Position numbers and translations under genes: made by a program. Below are positions 18,000-27,251 of a stretch of 64,000 bases of DNA, in pieces. Every line of letters starts with the position of its first letter. Position 1 is the stretch's first letter. Below the pieces are notes generated by a model. That model did no database searches, was not told the DNA's origin, and worked only from the letters and a program-made list of their open reading frames with translations. The DNA is from Candidatus Lokiarchaeota archaeon (GTDB lineage Archaea > Asgardarchaeota > Thorarchaeia > Thorarchaeales > Thorarchaeaceae), in assembly GCA_014730275.1 (NCBI GenBank), contig WJIL01000061.1, forward strand, positions 1-64,000, in the 5' to 3' direction.

Positions 18000-18902
18000 A
18001 TGCAGCTATCGCCAGATATCATCGCAGGAACAGTTTCTGGAGTGTTGGGTGCAGCTTTCTATGCATTATCTGTGGCAATATACAGAAGGCATGCAAATCA
18101 AATCGAAGCGATTGCTGTTGCTTCAATCAAGATGTGGATAGCTCTTCCATTCACGGCCATCTTGGCGTTTATTCTGTTCTTTCCTGCATTACCAACTATG
18201 TCATTCATGACCGTGCTTCTGCTTGGTCTATCGGTTCTTTTTGGAGCCGTTGTCGGAGATACAGTGTATTTGGTTAGCCAAGAACGAATTGGAGTATCAA
18301 TTGCATTTCCGATATCAATGAGTTATCCGGTTCTAACGTATTTCCTGACTGTCATATTCCTTGGTGAGGCGCTTATTCCTGTGAGATTGACTGGAGCGGT
18401 CATTGCCGTTGCTGGCGTCATTTTGATTTCCCGTGAACAGGATAGAGGCGGAGATGAAGAGAATCCCGAAGGGTACGATATCTTAGGCATCAGCTTCGCC
18501 TTTCTCACCTCGGTTCTCTATGCAGTCGGTGCAGTTGTGCTACAGGTAGGAGTTACGGATGTCGATCCAATCTCTGGAAATTTGGTTCGTGTGTTTTTTG
18601 GCTCCATTGCATTTATTCCTCTTTTTGCATTCGCTAGAAGAAGCGGCATGACCACGCCACCTCGCAAAGTTTTGAAATCCATAGCTATTGCTGCTTTGAT
18701 TGGAATGGCTATTGGCTCAATATTGTATGTAAATGCCACGAAGCTGCTAGGTGCAGCTACCACATCTGTGATTGTGTCCTCAGCCCCATTGTTCGCAGTC
18801 CCACTTTCAGTGAAGTACCTAGAAGAACGGGTAACACCGCCAATGCTCGTTGGCATAGTTCTAACTATTCTGGGTATTGCTCTTGTTGTCCTCACTTCAT
18901 AG
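18000..18902 (+). CDS. EamA/DMT-family transporter, copy 3
   Basis: This is the third tandem paralogue (300 residues, ten helices). It keeps DTVYLVSQERIGVSIAFPIS, QVGVTDVDPI and GSILYVNATKLLGAATTSVI. A TTTAAT sequence about 30 bases before the ATG could be a promoter giving a nearly leaderless message, so it may be expressed separately. The triplicate set points to local duplication with possible substrate divergence. Confidence 0.87.
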   Translation: MQLSPDIIAGTVSGVLGAAFYALSVAIYRRHANQIEAIAVASIKMWIALPFTAILAFILFFPALPTMSFMTVLLLGLSVLFGAVVGDTVYLVSQERIGVSIAFPISMSYPVLTYFLTVIFLGEALIPVRLTGAVIAVAGVILISREQDRGGDEENPEGYDILGISFAFLTSVLYAVGAVVLQVGVTDVDPISGNLVRVFFGSIAFIPLFAFARRSGMTTPPRKVLKSIAIAALIGMAIGSILYVNATKLLGAATTSVIVSSAPLFAVPLSVKYLEERVTPPMLVGIVLTILGIALVVLTS

Positions 18903-18970
18903 CTATCAGGCATTCAGAAAACAGAAGCGCTTATACACTACTAAACGCAGTTCTTCAGCCGTGTTTCAGT

Positions 18971-20320
18971 ATGATTCAAGCTATTCTTGAATACATTGAG
19001 GAGCATCTAGATGAAGCTATTGCTGACCTTAGCAATTTGTGTTCAATTCCCTCAGTTGCCGCAAAAGGAGAACACATGGAAGAAGCGGCTGAAGAAGTCA
19101 CTCGTCTTCTCGAATCTGTTGGCCTAGAAACTTCAGTGCACGAAACCTCTGGATTTCAGGTAGTTACTGGTGAACGTGACGTTGGTGCTGAGAAGACTCT
19201 TCTTTTCTACGATCATTACGATGTACAGCCTGCAGAGCCATTCAACCTATGGGAAACACCACCATTTGAAATTGACAGACGAAATGGAAGGCTTTACGGT
19301 CGAGGGGTAGCAGACAACAAAGGAGATTTGATTACAAGGGTCTGGGCCCTCAAAGCATTCCAAGAAACCAACACGAACCTTCCGGTGAATATCAAATTCA
19401 TAGCTGAAGGAGAAGAAGAAATCGGCAGTCCTCATCTGAACGAATTTGTAAAGGAAAAGGGCGATTTTCTGAGGGCTGATGGTGGTATCTGGGAATTCGG
19501 TAGCACAGACATAGACGGAAAGCAGGAAATGTGGTTGGGTCTCAAAGGGTTGTTGTACGTACAGCTAGAAATCGAAAGATTGGCTATGGATGCCCATTCA
19601 TCTTACGCATGCATGCTACCATCAGCTGCCTACCGTCTTGTGTGGGCTCTAAACTCACTCAGAAACGAAGATAACCAGATTCTAATCGACGGTTTCTATG
19701 ATGACGTGAAACCGCTTTCCGAAGCTGAACAGAAGGCTATTGAGAACATCAACATGCATGAAAAAGATGTGCGTGAGTTCTATGATATCCCCGAATTCCT
19801 CGATGGTATGAGTGGGATGGATTTGAAGAAAGCCTTCTACAATGCACCAACATGTAATATTGCGGGCATAGACAGTGGCTGGCAGGGGAAAGGAGCAAAA
19901 ACCGTATTGCCAGCAAAGGCCTCAGTCAAAATTGATTTCCGACTTGTTGAATCTATGCGGCCAGAAGACATACTACGAAAGCTACGAAATCACCTAGACA
20001 GGAAGGGATTCACAGATATCAGAATCGCTTGGAACCATGGCTATCCAGCGGCCAAAACACCGATAGATCATCCATTTGTTGACATAGTCCGAAAAGCAAC
20101 AGAGCAGATATTCGGTCATAGTCCAGTTGTACATCCAACAAGCCCCGGATCTGGGCCGCTATACCTTTTCAAAGAGTTGGTGCCAATGGTTTCTGTTGGC
20201 TGTGGTGATTTCGAATCAAGAGTGCACTCGCCAAACGAGTCCATTCGTGTTGATAACTTCCTGAAAGCAGCACAGAGAATAGCGGCAGTAATCCAGAAGA
20301 TGGAGCGAGAAGTCTTCTAG
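18971..20320 (+). CDS. M20-family metallopeptidase (dipeptidase-like)
   Basis: This 449-residue protein has the M20 di-zinc site: the first His-x-Asp lies in FYDHYDVQPAEPFNLWETPP, the bridging Asp in GRGVADNKGD, and the catalytic Glu plus ligand in AEGEEEIGSPHL. A C-terminal ligand region is in HSPNESIRVDNF. The dimerisation domain lies between (about residues 195-310). The length and the WETPPFE motif match cytosolic carnosinase/ArgE-type dipeptidases. Product: hydrolysis of small peptides or N-acyl amino acids. Confidence 0.88.
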   Translation: MIQAILEYIEEHLDEAIADLSNLCSIPSVAAKGEHMEEAAEEVTRLLESVGLETSVHETSGFQVVTGERDVGAEKTLLFYDHYDVQPAEPFNLWETPPFEIDRRNGRLYGRGVADNKGDLITRVWALKAFQETNTNLPVNIKFIAEGEEEIGSPHLNEFVKEKGDFLRADGGIWEFGSTDIDGKQEMWLGLKGLLYVQLEIERLAMDAHSSYACMLPSAAYRLVWALNSLRNEDNQILIDGFYDDVKPLSEAEQKAIENINMHEKDVREFYDIPEFLDGMSGMDLKKAFYNAPTCNIAGIDSGWQGKGAKTVLPAKASVKIDFRLVESMRPEDILRKLRNHLDRKGFTDIRIAWNHGYPAAKTPIDHPFVDIVRKATEQIFGHSPVVHPTSPGSGPLYLFKELVPMVSVGCGDFESRVHSPNESIRVDNFLKAAQRIAAVIQKMEREVF

Positions 20321-20341
20321 AGGAAAGAATGCTATCCCAGT

Positions 20342-20998
20342 TCAACCGATACTAGTGCCGCAGTATTCGCAGGCGACCATTTGTCCAGAACGCAATCTTT
20401 GTGCCAATTCAGGAGAGAATCTTGATCCACACAATGGACATAGCCAAGGCTTTGCTTCTTTATCTCGTAATTGAGCATCACCAGGTATCTCTGAATAGGC
20501 CCTTTTGGCCCATGAGGCAAATGCTTGCTGGTTCTGAGCTTGGAAGCTTGATAGCGCTTTTTGCAGATTACCCTTGGCTTCAGAGAGCTGACCTATTCCC
20601 CGCAATGAGTTTCCTAGACCAAAAGCGTTCCAAGCAGTATACCATTGGTCAGCAATACTTTCGGCTAGATTTAGGCCCTTCCTAAACCAGTTTGAAGCAG
20701 CCGTGTAATCCATTCGATGGGCTGCAACTTGACCAAGTCCCCAGCTGGCTGCAGATTGATACCATTTGCTGGGTGCTTCCTCCAACAGCTCCTCGTATAG
20801 CTGTTTTGCCTTGTCAAGATTACGCTGGTTTATGGTACAATCGGCCATAACACGCAATGCTTCAACAGCACGTTCTGGTTTCTTATCTTCCAAGAATGCG
20901 TTTCGTGCCTTTTCTGCTAGCTTGAACCCCTTCTCAAATTGTGAGCTCTGGTGCAGTTGTACAGCTTCTTCAAGAAGCGCTTCAGGATTCGATGACAT
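20342..20998 (-). CDS. TPR-repeat protein with C-terminal zinc ribbon
   Basis: This 218-residue protein is made of about four TPR-like helical pairs (for example AVQLHQSSQFEKGFKLAEKA, ASWGLGQVAAHRMDYTAASN, AWNAFGLGNSLRGIGQLSEA). It ends in a zinc ribbon with CPLC near residue 187 and CEYC near residue 211. The combination suggests a protein-protein adaptor. I do not recognise a named family. It is convergent with the M20 peptidase. Confidence 0.72.
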   Translation of the reverse strand: MSSNPEALLEEAVQLHQSSQFEKGFKLAEKARNAFLEDKKPERAVEALRVMADCTINQRNLDKAKQLYEELLEEAPSKWYQSAASWGLGQVAAHRMDYTAASNWFRKGLNLAESIADQWYTAWNAFGLGNSLRGIGQLSEAKGNLQKALSSFQAQNQQAFASWAKRAYSEIPGDAQLRDKEAKPWLCPLCGSRFSPELAQRLRSGQMVACEYCGTSIG

Positions 20999-21171
20999 GA
21001 CTAAGCTAGGTAGGATACAACCATATAAGGAGCTGCTATCATCCGATAAGATTCTTGGGAAGGCATTGATGACTAATTCATCACAAAAAACCGCAAGACT
21101 TCTATCTCATAATCAGACTCTTTACGGTAAGCTCTAAGATATAACATTGCTTCGTCTTTGGAGGAAGGACT

Positions 21172-22710
21172 ATGAGAGAAATACCACGCGACTGGTCATG
21201 GATTGGAAATTGGGCCGGAAAAAGGGCTACACTAACACCAGACAAGGAAGCCTTTCTAGACAATACAACTGACGAACCCTATACATTCGCAGATATGGAA
21301 AAAAGAGCTAACAAAGTGGCTCGGATTCTTAGAAACTATGGCATCGAGAAGGGAGATAGAGTAGCGACGTACTCGAAGAACCGGTTCGAGATGATTGATC
21401 TCTTTCTGGCGACGGGCAAAATCGGAGCTATTTTGGTCCCATTCAATGTTCGATTGGCACCGCGAGAAGTTGAATACCTACTTGGTAAGACTGAACCATC
21501 CCTCGTTCTTTATGATTCTGACATAGCGCAGAAATTTGAAGAAGTAAGGCCTGATATCGATATTCTAGCAATGGGGAAATCACCAGATACTGATGATTCG
21601 GATATCAACGAAATGTTGGCTGAGCAGTCAGCTCAACCCGTGGAGAGACCAAAACTCGAATTCGATGATCCGCACATGATTGTGTTCACCGGAGGGACTA
21701 CAGGACTACCCAAAGGGGCAATTCTCTCACACAGACTGATTTTTTGGAACTCGGTAAATACATGCATGAGTTGGGGGCTTCGTCCTGATGATATACAACC
21801 GCTCCTCTTTCCTCTTTTCCATACAGGTGGCTGGAATGTACTCCTTGTGCCATTCTATCATCTTGGTGCAAAAACGATACTCATGGGGGACTTCAATCCT
21901 GATGAAACGTTACGTGTTATCGAAGAGGAAGAATGCACCATCGTCATTGGCGTGCCAACCATGTTTCAAATGATGGCACAACAAGACAGCTTCAAAAAGA
22001 CAGATTTCAGTTCAGTAAGGGTCTTCATTAGTGGAGGGGCACCATGCCCTGTTGCAATTATGGAGAACTACTGGAATCGTGGTAAACCATTCAAGATGGG
22101 CTATGGTCTCACAGAAGTTGGCCCGAACAACTTTTACCTTCCAATAGACGAAATCAAAGAGAAACCCAACTCTGTTGGCTACCCCGTTATGCACTGTGAC
22201 ATGAAAATTGCAGATAAAGATGGCAACGAGGTGCCCCAGGGTGATGTCGGAGAGCTGCTTTTGAAAGGTCCGCATATATTCTCAGGATACTGGGATGAAC
22301 CGGAAGAAACCAAGAAAACAATTGAGCCAGATGGTTGGGTTCACACAGGCGACCTCTGCGAAAAAGACGAAGCTGGTGCTTACTATATCGTTGGTCGCAA
22401 AAAAGATATGTTCATCTCTGGCGGAGAAAACGTTTATCCCCCAGAAATTGAAGATGTCCTCTACAAGCATCCAGCAGTGATGGAGGCGGCAGTTATCGGC
22501 GTACCTCATGATAAGTGGGGTGAAGTTGGGAAAGCATTCATTATGTTGAAACCTAACAAATCTGCAACAGTTGAAGAAATACAAGACTACTTGGATGGCA
22601 AACTTGCAAAATACAAAATCCCGAAGCATTATGAAATCAGGGAGGATCTTCCTATGAGTGCGGCGGGTAAAATACTGAAACGTGAACTGGAAGAGGAGGA
22701 AAAATCATAG
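21172..22710 (+). CDS. Acyl-CoA synthetase (AMP-forming)
   Basis: This 512-residue adenylate-forming enzyme carries the P-loop TGGTTGLPKGAILSHR, the A5 motif YGLTEVGPNN, the A7/A8 region GWVHTGDLCEKDEAGAYYIV followed by GRKKDMFISGGENVYPPEIE, and the A10 lysine in SAAGKILKREL. All catalytic elements are present. It activates a carboxylic acid, likely fatty or aromatic, to its CoA ester. A strong GGAGGA site precedes the ATG. The stop codon is immediately followed by the ATG of the ketosynthase-like gene, so the two are coupled. Confidence 0.9.
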   Translation: MREIPRDWSWIGNWAGKRATLTPDKEAFLDNTTDEPYTFADMEKRANKVARILRNYGIEKGDRVATYSKNRFEMIDLFLATGKIGAILVPFNVRLAPREVEYLLGKTEPSLVLYDSDIAQKFEEVRPDIDILAMGKSPDTDDSDINEMLAEQSAQPVERPKLEFDDPHMIVFTGGTTGLPKGAILSHRLIFWNSVNTCMSWGLRPDDIQPLLFPLFHTGGWNVLLVPFYHLGAKTILMGDFNPDETLRVIEEEECTIVIGVPTMFQMMAQQDSFKKTDFSSVRVFISGGAPCPVAIMENYWNRGKPFKMGYGLTEVGPNNFYLPIDEIKEKPNSVGYPVMHCDMKIADKDGNEVPQGDVGELLLKGPHIFSGYWDEPEETKKTIEPDGWVHTGDLCEKDEAGAYYIVGRKKDMFISGGENVYPPEIEDVLYKHPAVMEAAVIGVPHDKWGEVGKAFIMLKPNKSATVEEIQDYLDGKLAKYKIPKHYEIREDLPMSAAGKILKRELEEEEKS

Positions 22711-23736
22711 ATGAAGAACAAGCCGATCGGTATTGAGGCAATTGGAACATATATTCCACCAGAGCGACATACAGCAGAATATATCTCGGAACGGTCTGGG
22801 ACCCCTGTCGATATTATGAAAACCAAAATCGGACTCAAAAGCAAGGCAGTCCCAGCAGAAGGTGACCATACTGTCGCAATGGGTGTGAAAGCGGCAAATG
22901 TGGCAATCGAACGAGCAGGCATAGACCCGGAGAAAGATCTCGACATGGTCATTTGGGCAGGAGAGGTGTATGCAGAACATCCTATGCAAACGTACGGAAT
23001 AAAGTTCCAAGGAGATATTGGAGCTAAGAACGCTTGGGCATTCGACATTAACCAGCGTTGTGGTACCATAATCGTTGCGATGATGGTCGCAAAGTCTATG
23101 ATGAGAACTCATGGCTATGAACGTGTAATGATTGGCAGCGGTTACAGAAACTGCGATCTAATCGATTATGATAACATCAGAACCCGCTTCATGCACGATC
23201 TTGCTGCTAGCGGAGCCGCAGTCATTCTACGGAATGATTATCCCGAAAACGTGATGAGGGAAGGAAGTGTCATATCGGATGGTCAATTTTCAGAATACGT
23301 GTACGTCCCAGCAGGGGGAACCAAAATGCCCATCACGTGTGAAGCTATAGAGAAAGGGCTTCATTACTTGGATGTTACAGATCCAAAGAAGCTGAAAGAA
23401 AATCTTGATGATGTATCTATGCAGAACTTCCTGAAGGTTGTTGATGAATCGCTGGAGAAAAGTGGCTACACACGCAAGGACATTGATTACTTGGGGCTGA
23501 TTCGAATGAAGCGAAGCGCCTTCGAGTACGTAGCGAAAGAGCTCGGTGTTGATCCGTATAAGGAATCCACCTACTTCGAGGAGTACGGCCACATGGGACA
23601 AAACGATGCAATTGTCTCAGTTGAGGAAGGCCTTCAAGATGGCAAGATTCATGATGGAGACCTAGTTGTTCTAACAGCCGCTGGTATCGGTTGGTCTTGG
23701 AACGCGCTAACAATTGAGTGGGGTAACCAACAGTAG
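22711..23736 (+). CDS. Ketoacyl-synthase III (FabH)-like protein with altered active site
   Basis: This 341-residue thiolase-fold protein aligns with FabH along its length. The nucleophile is C117 in DINQRCGTIIVAMM. By-eye alignment puts Ile264 (LGLIRMKRSAFEYVAKEL) where FabH has the catalytic His of HQAN, and His294 (EYGHMGQND) where FabH has the Asn of HGNTS. The usual Cys-His-Asn triad is therefore rearranged. It could be a thioester-transfer or condensing enzyme with an unusual mechanism. It is coupled to the acyl-CoA synthetase gene and followed by a MaoC-like hydratase, so an acyl-chain substrate is likely. Confidence 0.8.
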   Translation: MKNKPIGIEAIGTYIPPERHTAEYISERSGTPVDIMKTKIGLKSKAVPAEGDHTVAMGVKAANVAIERAGIDPEKDLDMVIWAGEVYAEHPMQTYGIKFQGDIGAKNAWAFDINQRCGTIIVAMMVAKSMMRTHGYERVMIGSGYRNCDLIDYDNIRTRFMHDLAASGAAVILRNDYPENVMREGSVISDGQFSEYVYVPAGGTKMPITCEAIEKGLHYLDVTDPKKLKENLDDVSMQNFLKVVDESLEKSGYTRKDIDYLGLIRMKRSAFEYVAKELGVDPYKESTYFEEYGHMGQNDAIVSVEEGLQDGKIHDGDLVVLTAAGIGWSWNALTIEWGNQQ

Positions 23737-23854
23737 TGGATTCGTCGTACGGGCCATCTGTGAAAGGACCGATTCTACAGTTCAGCCTGCATCTCCGTTA
23801 CCTTTATCCAACTGTACTCATTACCAAATTAAAAACATAGGGAGAGAACAGCCA

Positions 23855-24283
23855 ATGAATGAAATAGTAATTCCAAAGTATTCAGACATAGAAATAGGAC
23901 AGACCGCAGAAGTGAAGCATACCATAACTGATGATGATATTCAGACGTTTGGCGAACTGAGTGGCGACAAAAACCCCTTGCATTTCAATCAGGAGTGGGC
24001 AGAAACAACGATGTTCAAGGGCCGTATTGCCCATGGGCTCCTAACAGCAGCTTTTGTTAGTACTGCGATAGGGATGAAACTGCCAGGACCAGGCACAATC
24101 TACCTTAGCCAGCATATGAATTTCAGAAAGCCAGTGCACATCGGTGATACACTAACAACAACTGTAGAGGTAACGGAGAAGAACGATGAGAAAGAGCATA
24201 TCACCTTAACAACAACAGTACTCAATCAAAAGGGCAAAACAGTCTTGGACGGGTATGCAATTGTGACCTTGATGCGTGAATAA
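23855..24283 (+). CDS. MaoC-like (R)-specific enoyl-CoA hydratase
   Basis: This is a 142-residue hot-dog-fold protein. The hydratase motif with catalytic Asp and His lies in FGELSGDKNPLHFNQEWA, and the core helix is GRIAHGLLTAAFVSTAIG. The ATG at 23855 follows GGGAGAG; the longer frame begins inside the upstream gene and adds 47 non-family residues. It would hydrate enoyl-CoA to (R)-3-hydroxyacyl-CoA, or act as dehydratase. Together with the acyl-CoA synthetase and ketosynthase-like genes it suggests an acyl-CoA pathway. Confidence 0.87.
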   Translation: MNEIVIPKYSDIEIGQTAEVKHTITDDDIQTFGELSGDKNPLHFNQEWAETTMFKGRIAHGLLTAAFVSTAIGMKLPGPGTIYLSQHMNFRKPVHIGDTLTTTVEVTEKNDEKEHITLTTTVLNQKGKTVLDGYAIVTLMRE

Positions 24284-24291
24284 ACGCCCAT

Positions 24292-26115
24292 TCACGAGCT
24301 ATTCAAAGACTTCGGGAATCTGATTTCAAACATTGCACCATTAGTAACGGAATCCCCAAGCTCAAAACTTCCTCCATAGGCTTCGACCACCCTCTTGGAG
24401 AGATACAAGCCCATGCCCCCAGTCGCAGAACCTTTCCTTTGAAACAGAGTCGGACGTATGGATTCAGGAATGCCAGGCCCATCATCAACGAGTGTAACCA
24501 CGACATCGCTTTTCTCCTCGCTTATCTTGATTTCAACGGATGTATCAGAACCGGCATGTTGAGCAGCATTTCTGAGGATATTGTCGAATACAAGACCAAC
24601 CAACTCACCCATATTCAGGTTGATTTGATTCTTATTTTCTTCCAGATTCAGTGAAATCTGTAAATCTGGATGAGCTTCTTCAGATTGCTCAATAGAGGTC
24701 TGAATAACATCAATAAGACCTTCACTCTTACCCGTCTTGGCCTCAGTGAAAAGCTGAAGAAGTTTGCCCATTCGCTCACTAGCGGCACGAACCTGTGCAC
24801 ACTGAGTTTTGATCTCCTGCGGGTCATCTAGCATCTCAACATATTCAAGGCGATTGATGAGTATCTGCATGTCATTGGCCAAGTCATGCCTGAGAAGAGA
24901 GGTGTATATTTCAAGTTCTCTTTTGGACTTCTTCAATTCCTCTTGGGCTTTCTTTTGTTCAGTGATATTGATTGCAATCTCCAGACGTACCTGTCTACCA
25001 TCCGACCAGCGGATTATTCTATCTGTAATGAGTAAATCAATATCCAAAACAGGATTGTGATACTGCCAAGTATAGGGCTCGCCAGGATTATTCAAGATGA
25101 TTTCATTCGTGCAGAAGTCGCAAGGCTCATCAAAGTCCTGAAAAACTTCATAGCAGGTTCCACCAACCAAACCAGAACCGAATTGTTCTCGCATGTATTC
25201 ATTCACAAATAGCACTTCATTGGACTCAGGATCTACCACGTAGACAAACTCGTCTATACTATCGAATATTTCTAGTAGTTGTTCCCTTTCAGTCTGCAAT
25301 GCCTTCTGTGCTCTTTTCCTCTCAGTAATATCCATATGGGTTCCTGTTGCCCGAATTGGGTCACCATTTCTATTCCGTTCAACAACCATGCCCCGATCTT
25401 CTATCCAGACCCAATCTCCGTTTTTCGTTCTCATTTGATGCTCTGACACATAAGAATCGCTTTTACCCTTCAAATGGTCGTTCAGAATTTGCATGACCTC
25501 GGGTAAATCATCTGGATGAACTCGCTTCTTCCAAGCATCAAGGCTTGGTTCAATTTCCGAAAGCTCATATCCAAGCATAGTTGCCCATCTTTCATTGAAA
25601 ACTACGTCACCCGTTTGGACATTCCAGTCCCAGGTTCCGAGGCCAGAACCTTCGATGACGAGGCTCAAACGGTCCTTGCTTTCTTCCAGCTCCTTCTCAG
25701 CCTTCTTTCGCTTAGAGATATCACGTGCCACGCTAATGATGACTGGTTCGCCGTCATATTCGACTACTGTACTGGAAAGCTCTATCGGGATTCTTTGTCC
25801 ATCTTTCGTTACGTGTGCGGTCTCAAAAACTAGATGACCATCCTCCACGATTTTCTTCATGCGCGGTTCAATCATATCAGCAAAATCAGGCGAATCGATA
25901 TCTTGTGGTCCCATATTGAGGAGTTCTTCTCTACTGTATCCAAGTTGATTTACTGCTTGTGAATTTACTTCGAGGAAGTTTCCTTCAAAATCATGAACAA
26001 AAACCGCGTCATGTAGTGAGTTAAGCAGTGTATAGTAACGGTTGTAGAATCTTTGATCGAGCTTGTTTTCGGTGGTGTCGCCAGCCCGATGATTGGCGTC
26101 TGCATCGTTTAACAT
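24292..26115 (-). CDS. Triple-PAS sensor histidine kinase
   Basis: This is a 607-residue soluble kinase with no membrane helix. Three PAS domains follow one another at about residues 25-135, 145-270 and 280-395, each ending in a PAC-type motif such as SVARDISKRKKAEKEL. Then comes an H-box, SLLRHDLANDMQ, and a HATPase domain with N-box FDNILRNAAQHA, G1 DDGPGIP and G2 GGMGLYLSKRV. The third PAS has extra cysteines (CYEVFQDFDEPCDFCTNE) that could bind a cofactor. No response regulator is adjacent. Confidence 0.87.
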   Translation of the reverse strand: MLNDADANHRAGDTTENKLDQRFYNRYYTLLNSLHDAVFVHDFEGNFLEVNSQAVNQLGYSREELLNMGPQDIDSPDFADMIEPRMKKIVEDGHLVFETAHVTKDGQRIPIELSSTVVEYDGEPVIISVARDISKRKKAEKELEESKDRLSLVIEGSGLGTWDWNVQTGDVVFNERWATMLGYELSEIEPSLDAWKKRVHPDDLPEVMQILNDHLKGKSDSYVSEHQMRTKNGDWVWIEDRGMVVERNRNGDPIRATGTHMDITERKRAQKALQTEREQLLEIFDSIDEFVYVVDPESNEVLFVNEYMREQFGSGLVGGTCYEVFQDFDEPCDFCTNEIILNNPGEPYTWQYHNPVLDIDLLITDRIIRWSDGRQVRLEIAINITEQKKAQEELKKSKRELEIYTSLLRHDLANDMQILINRLEYVEMLDDPQEIKTQCAQVRAASERMGKLLQLFTEAKTGKSEGLIDVIQTSIEQSEEAHPDLQISLNLEENKNQINLNMGELVGLVFDNILRNAAQHAGSDTSVEIKISEEKSDVVVTLVDDGPGIPESIRPTLFQRKGSATGGMGLYLSKRVVEAYGGSFELGDSVTNGAMFEIRFPKSLNSS

Positions 26116-26348
26116 CGTTCATCATTATCCTAGTGAGTTTTGCGGTCCTTTTCACTGGGCATATCAAGAACCGTTAGGGTTCTACTAAGGTCACTTGCAA
26201 TTCGAATTTTCTTGGATTTTCTATAAAAACTATTGTAAGTGTATACATATGTTAGTTATTGTTACATATGATGTGCTTATGCCTTCAAATGAGTCTTATT
26301 GACACAAATTCATCCATTTAGAGCATCTCTGCCATCAATTCTGCGTTT

Positions 26349-27125
26349 CTAGTTTTCTTGTAAAAACGACGTAACATGATTGTTGAATTCTTCGGAATGA
26401 TCTAAGATTACAAGATGTCCAGCGTCTGGTATTGTAGTTAATCTTGAATTCGGTAACCATTCATGCAGCATCTCAGAAGCCCATACAGGTGTGGTAATAT
26501 CCTCTTCACCTACAATCAGGAGTGTAGGAATCTCCAAATCGCGAAGATGTTCACATATGTTGAATTTAGCGGATGCAGCTGTTGCGAGAAGGGCATCCTT
26601 CTTCGACATGTGGTCTGACATCTGCTTAGCTACCCATGTTGCAGTTTCTTCATCATAAGGGGATAAACCTCGCTTGCTGATGCCCATTGCGAAAGCATCA
26701 ACAGGATTATTCTTTACACGTCCCAAAACATCGGTGGTAGCTTCATCACTGACATAACAATAGGAGCTGCTAATCACCATCTTACTAACCGATTTCTTGT
26801 GTTCAAGAGCGTACACAAGGGCTACCATTCCACCTAGTGAATGACCTACGAAACTAAGCTCTTCATTCCATCCGAGATGATCAAGTAGGATTTCCATATC
26901 TGTAACATAGTCCCGGATAGTGAATCGTTCACCAGGCTTTATTGACCGACCATGGCCATGTAGATCAAAACGCAGTACGTGATACTCTGGTTCAAAGACA
27001 GGTAGCTGATACTTCCAGCAATCTGAATTCAAGAAAAGGCCATGAATCAAAATCAGTTTCTCACCATTCTCGTCTCCGCTTACCGTGTATGCAATTTTAG
27101 TGCCTTCTTTTTCCAGAATCTCCAT
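26349..27125 (-). CDS. Alpha/beta-hydrolase
   Basis: This 258-residue alpha/beta-hydrolase has the oxyanion segment LILIHGLFLNSD, the nucleophile Ser in FVGHSLGGMVAL, the Asp in LLIVGEEDITTP and the His in IPDAGHLVIL. All three catalytic residues are present in family order. It is probably an esterase or lactonase (RsbQ/3-oxoadipate enol-lactonase-like). It is a single gene without informative neighbours. Confidence 0.87.
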   Translation of the reverse strand: MEILEKEGTKIAYTVSGDENGEKLILIHGLFLNSDCWKYQLPVFEPEYHVLRFDLHGHGRSIKPGERFTIRDYVTDMEILLDHLGWNEELSFVGHSLGGMVALVYALEHKKSVSKMVISSSYCYVSDEATTDVLGRVKNNPVDAFAMGISKRGLSPYDEETATWVAKQMSDHMSKKDALLATAASAKFNICEHLRDLEIPTLLIVGEEDITTPVWASEMLHEWLPNSRLTTIPDAGHLVILDHSEEFNNHVTSFLQEN

Positions 27126-27251
27126 TGTCTTCTACCAGTTATACCGAACGGACACTTCCGCCATAAATATCAGTCGGTCAAACTGCAGACCATCCGATGC
27201 CTTTTAGTAGGGCCGTTAGTCTAAACGTGGTACTTGCTTGGGGTGAGATGA

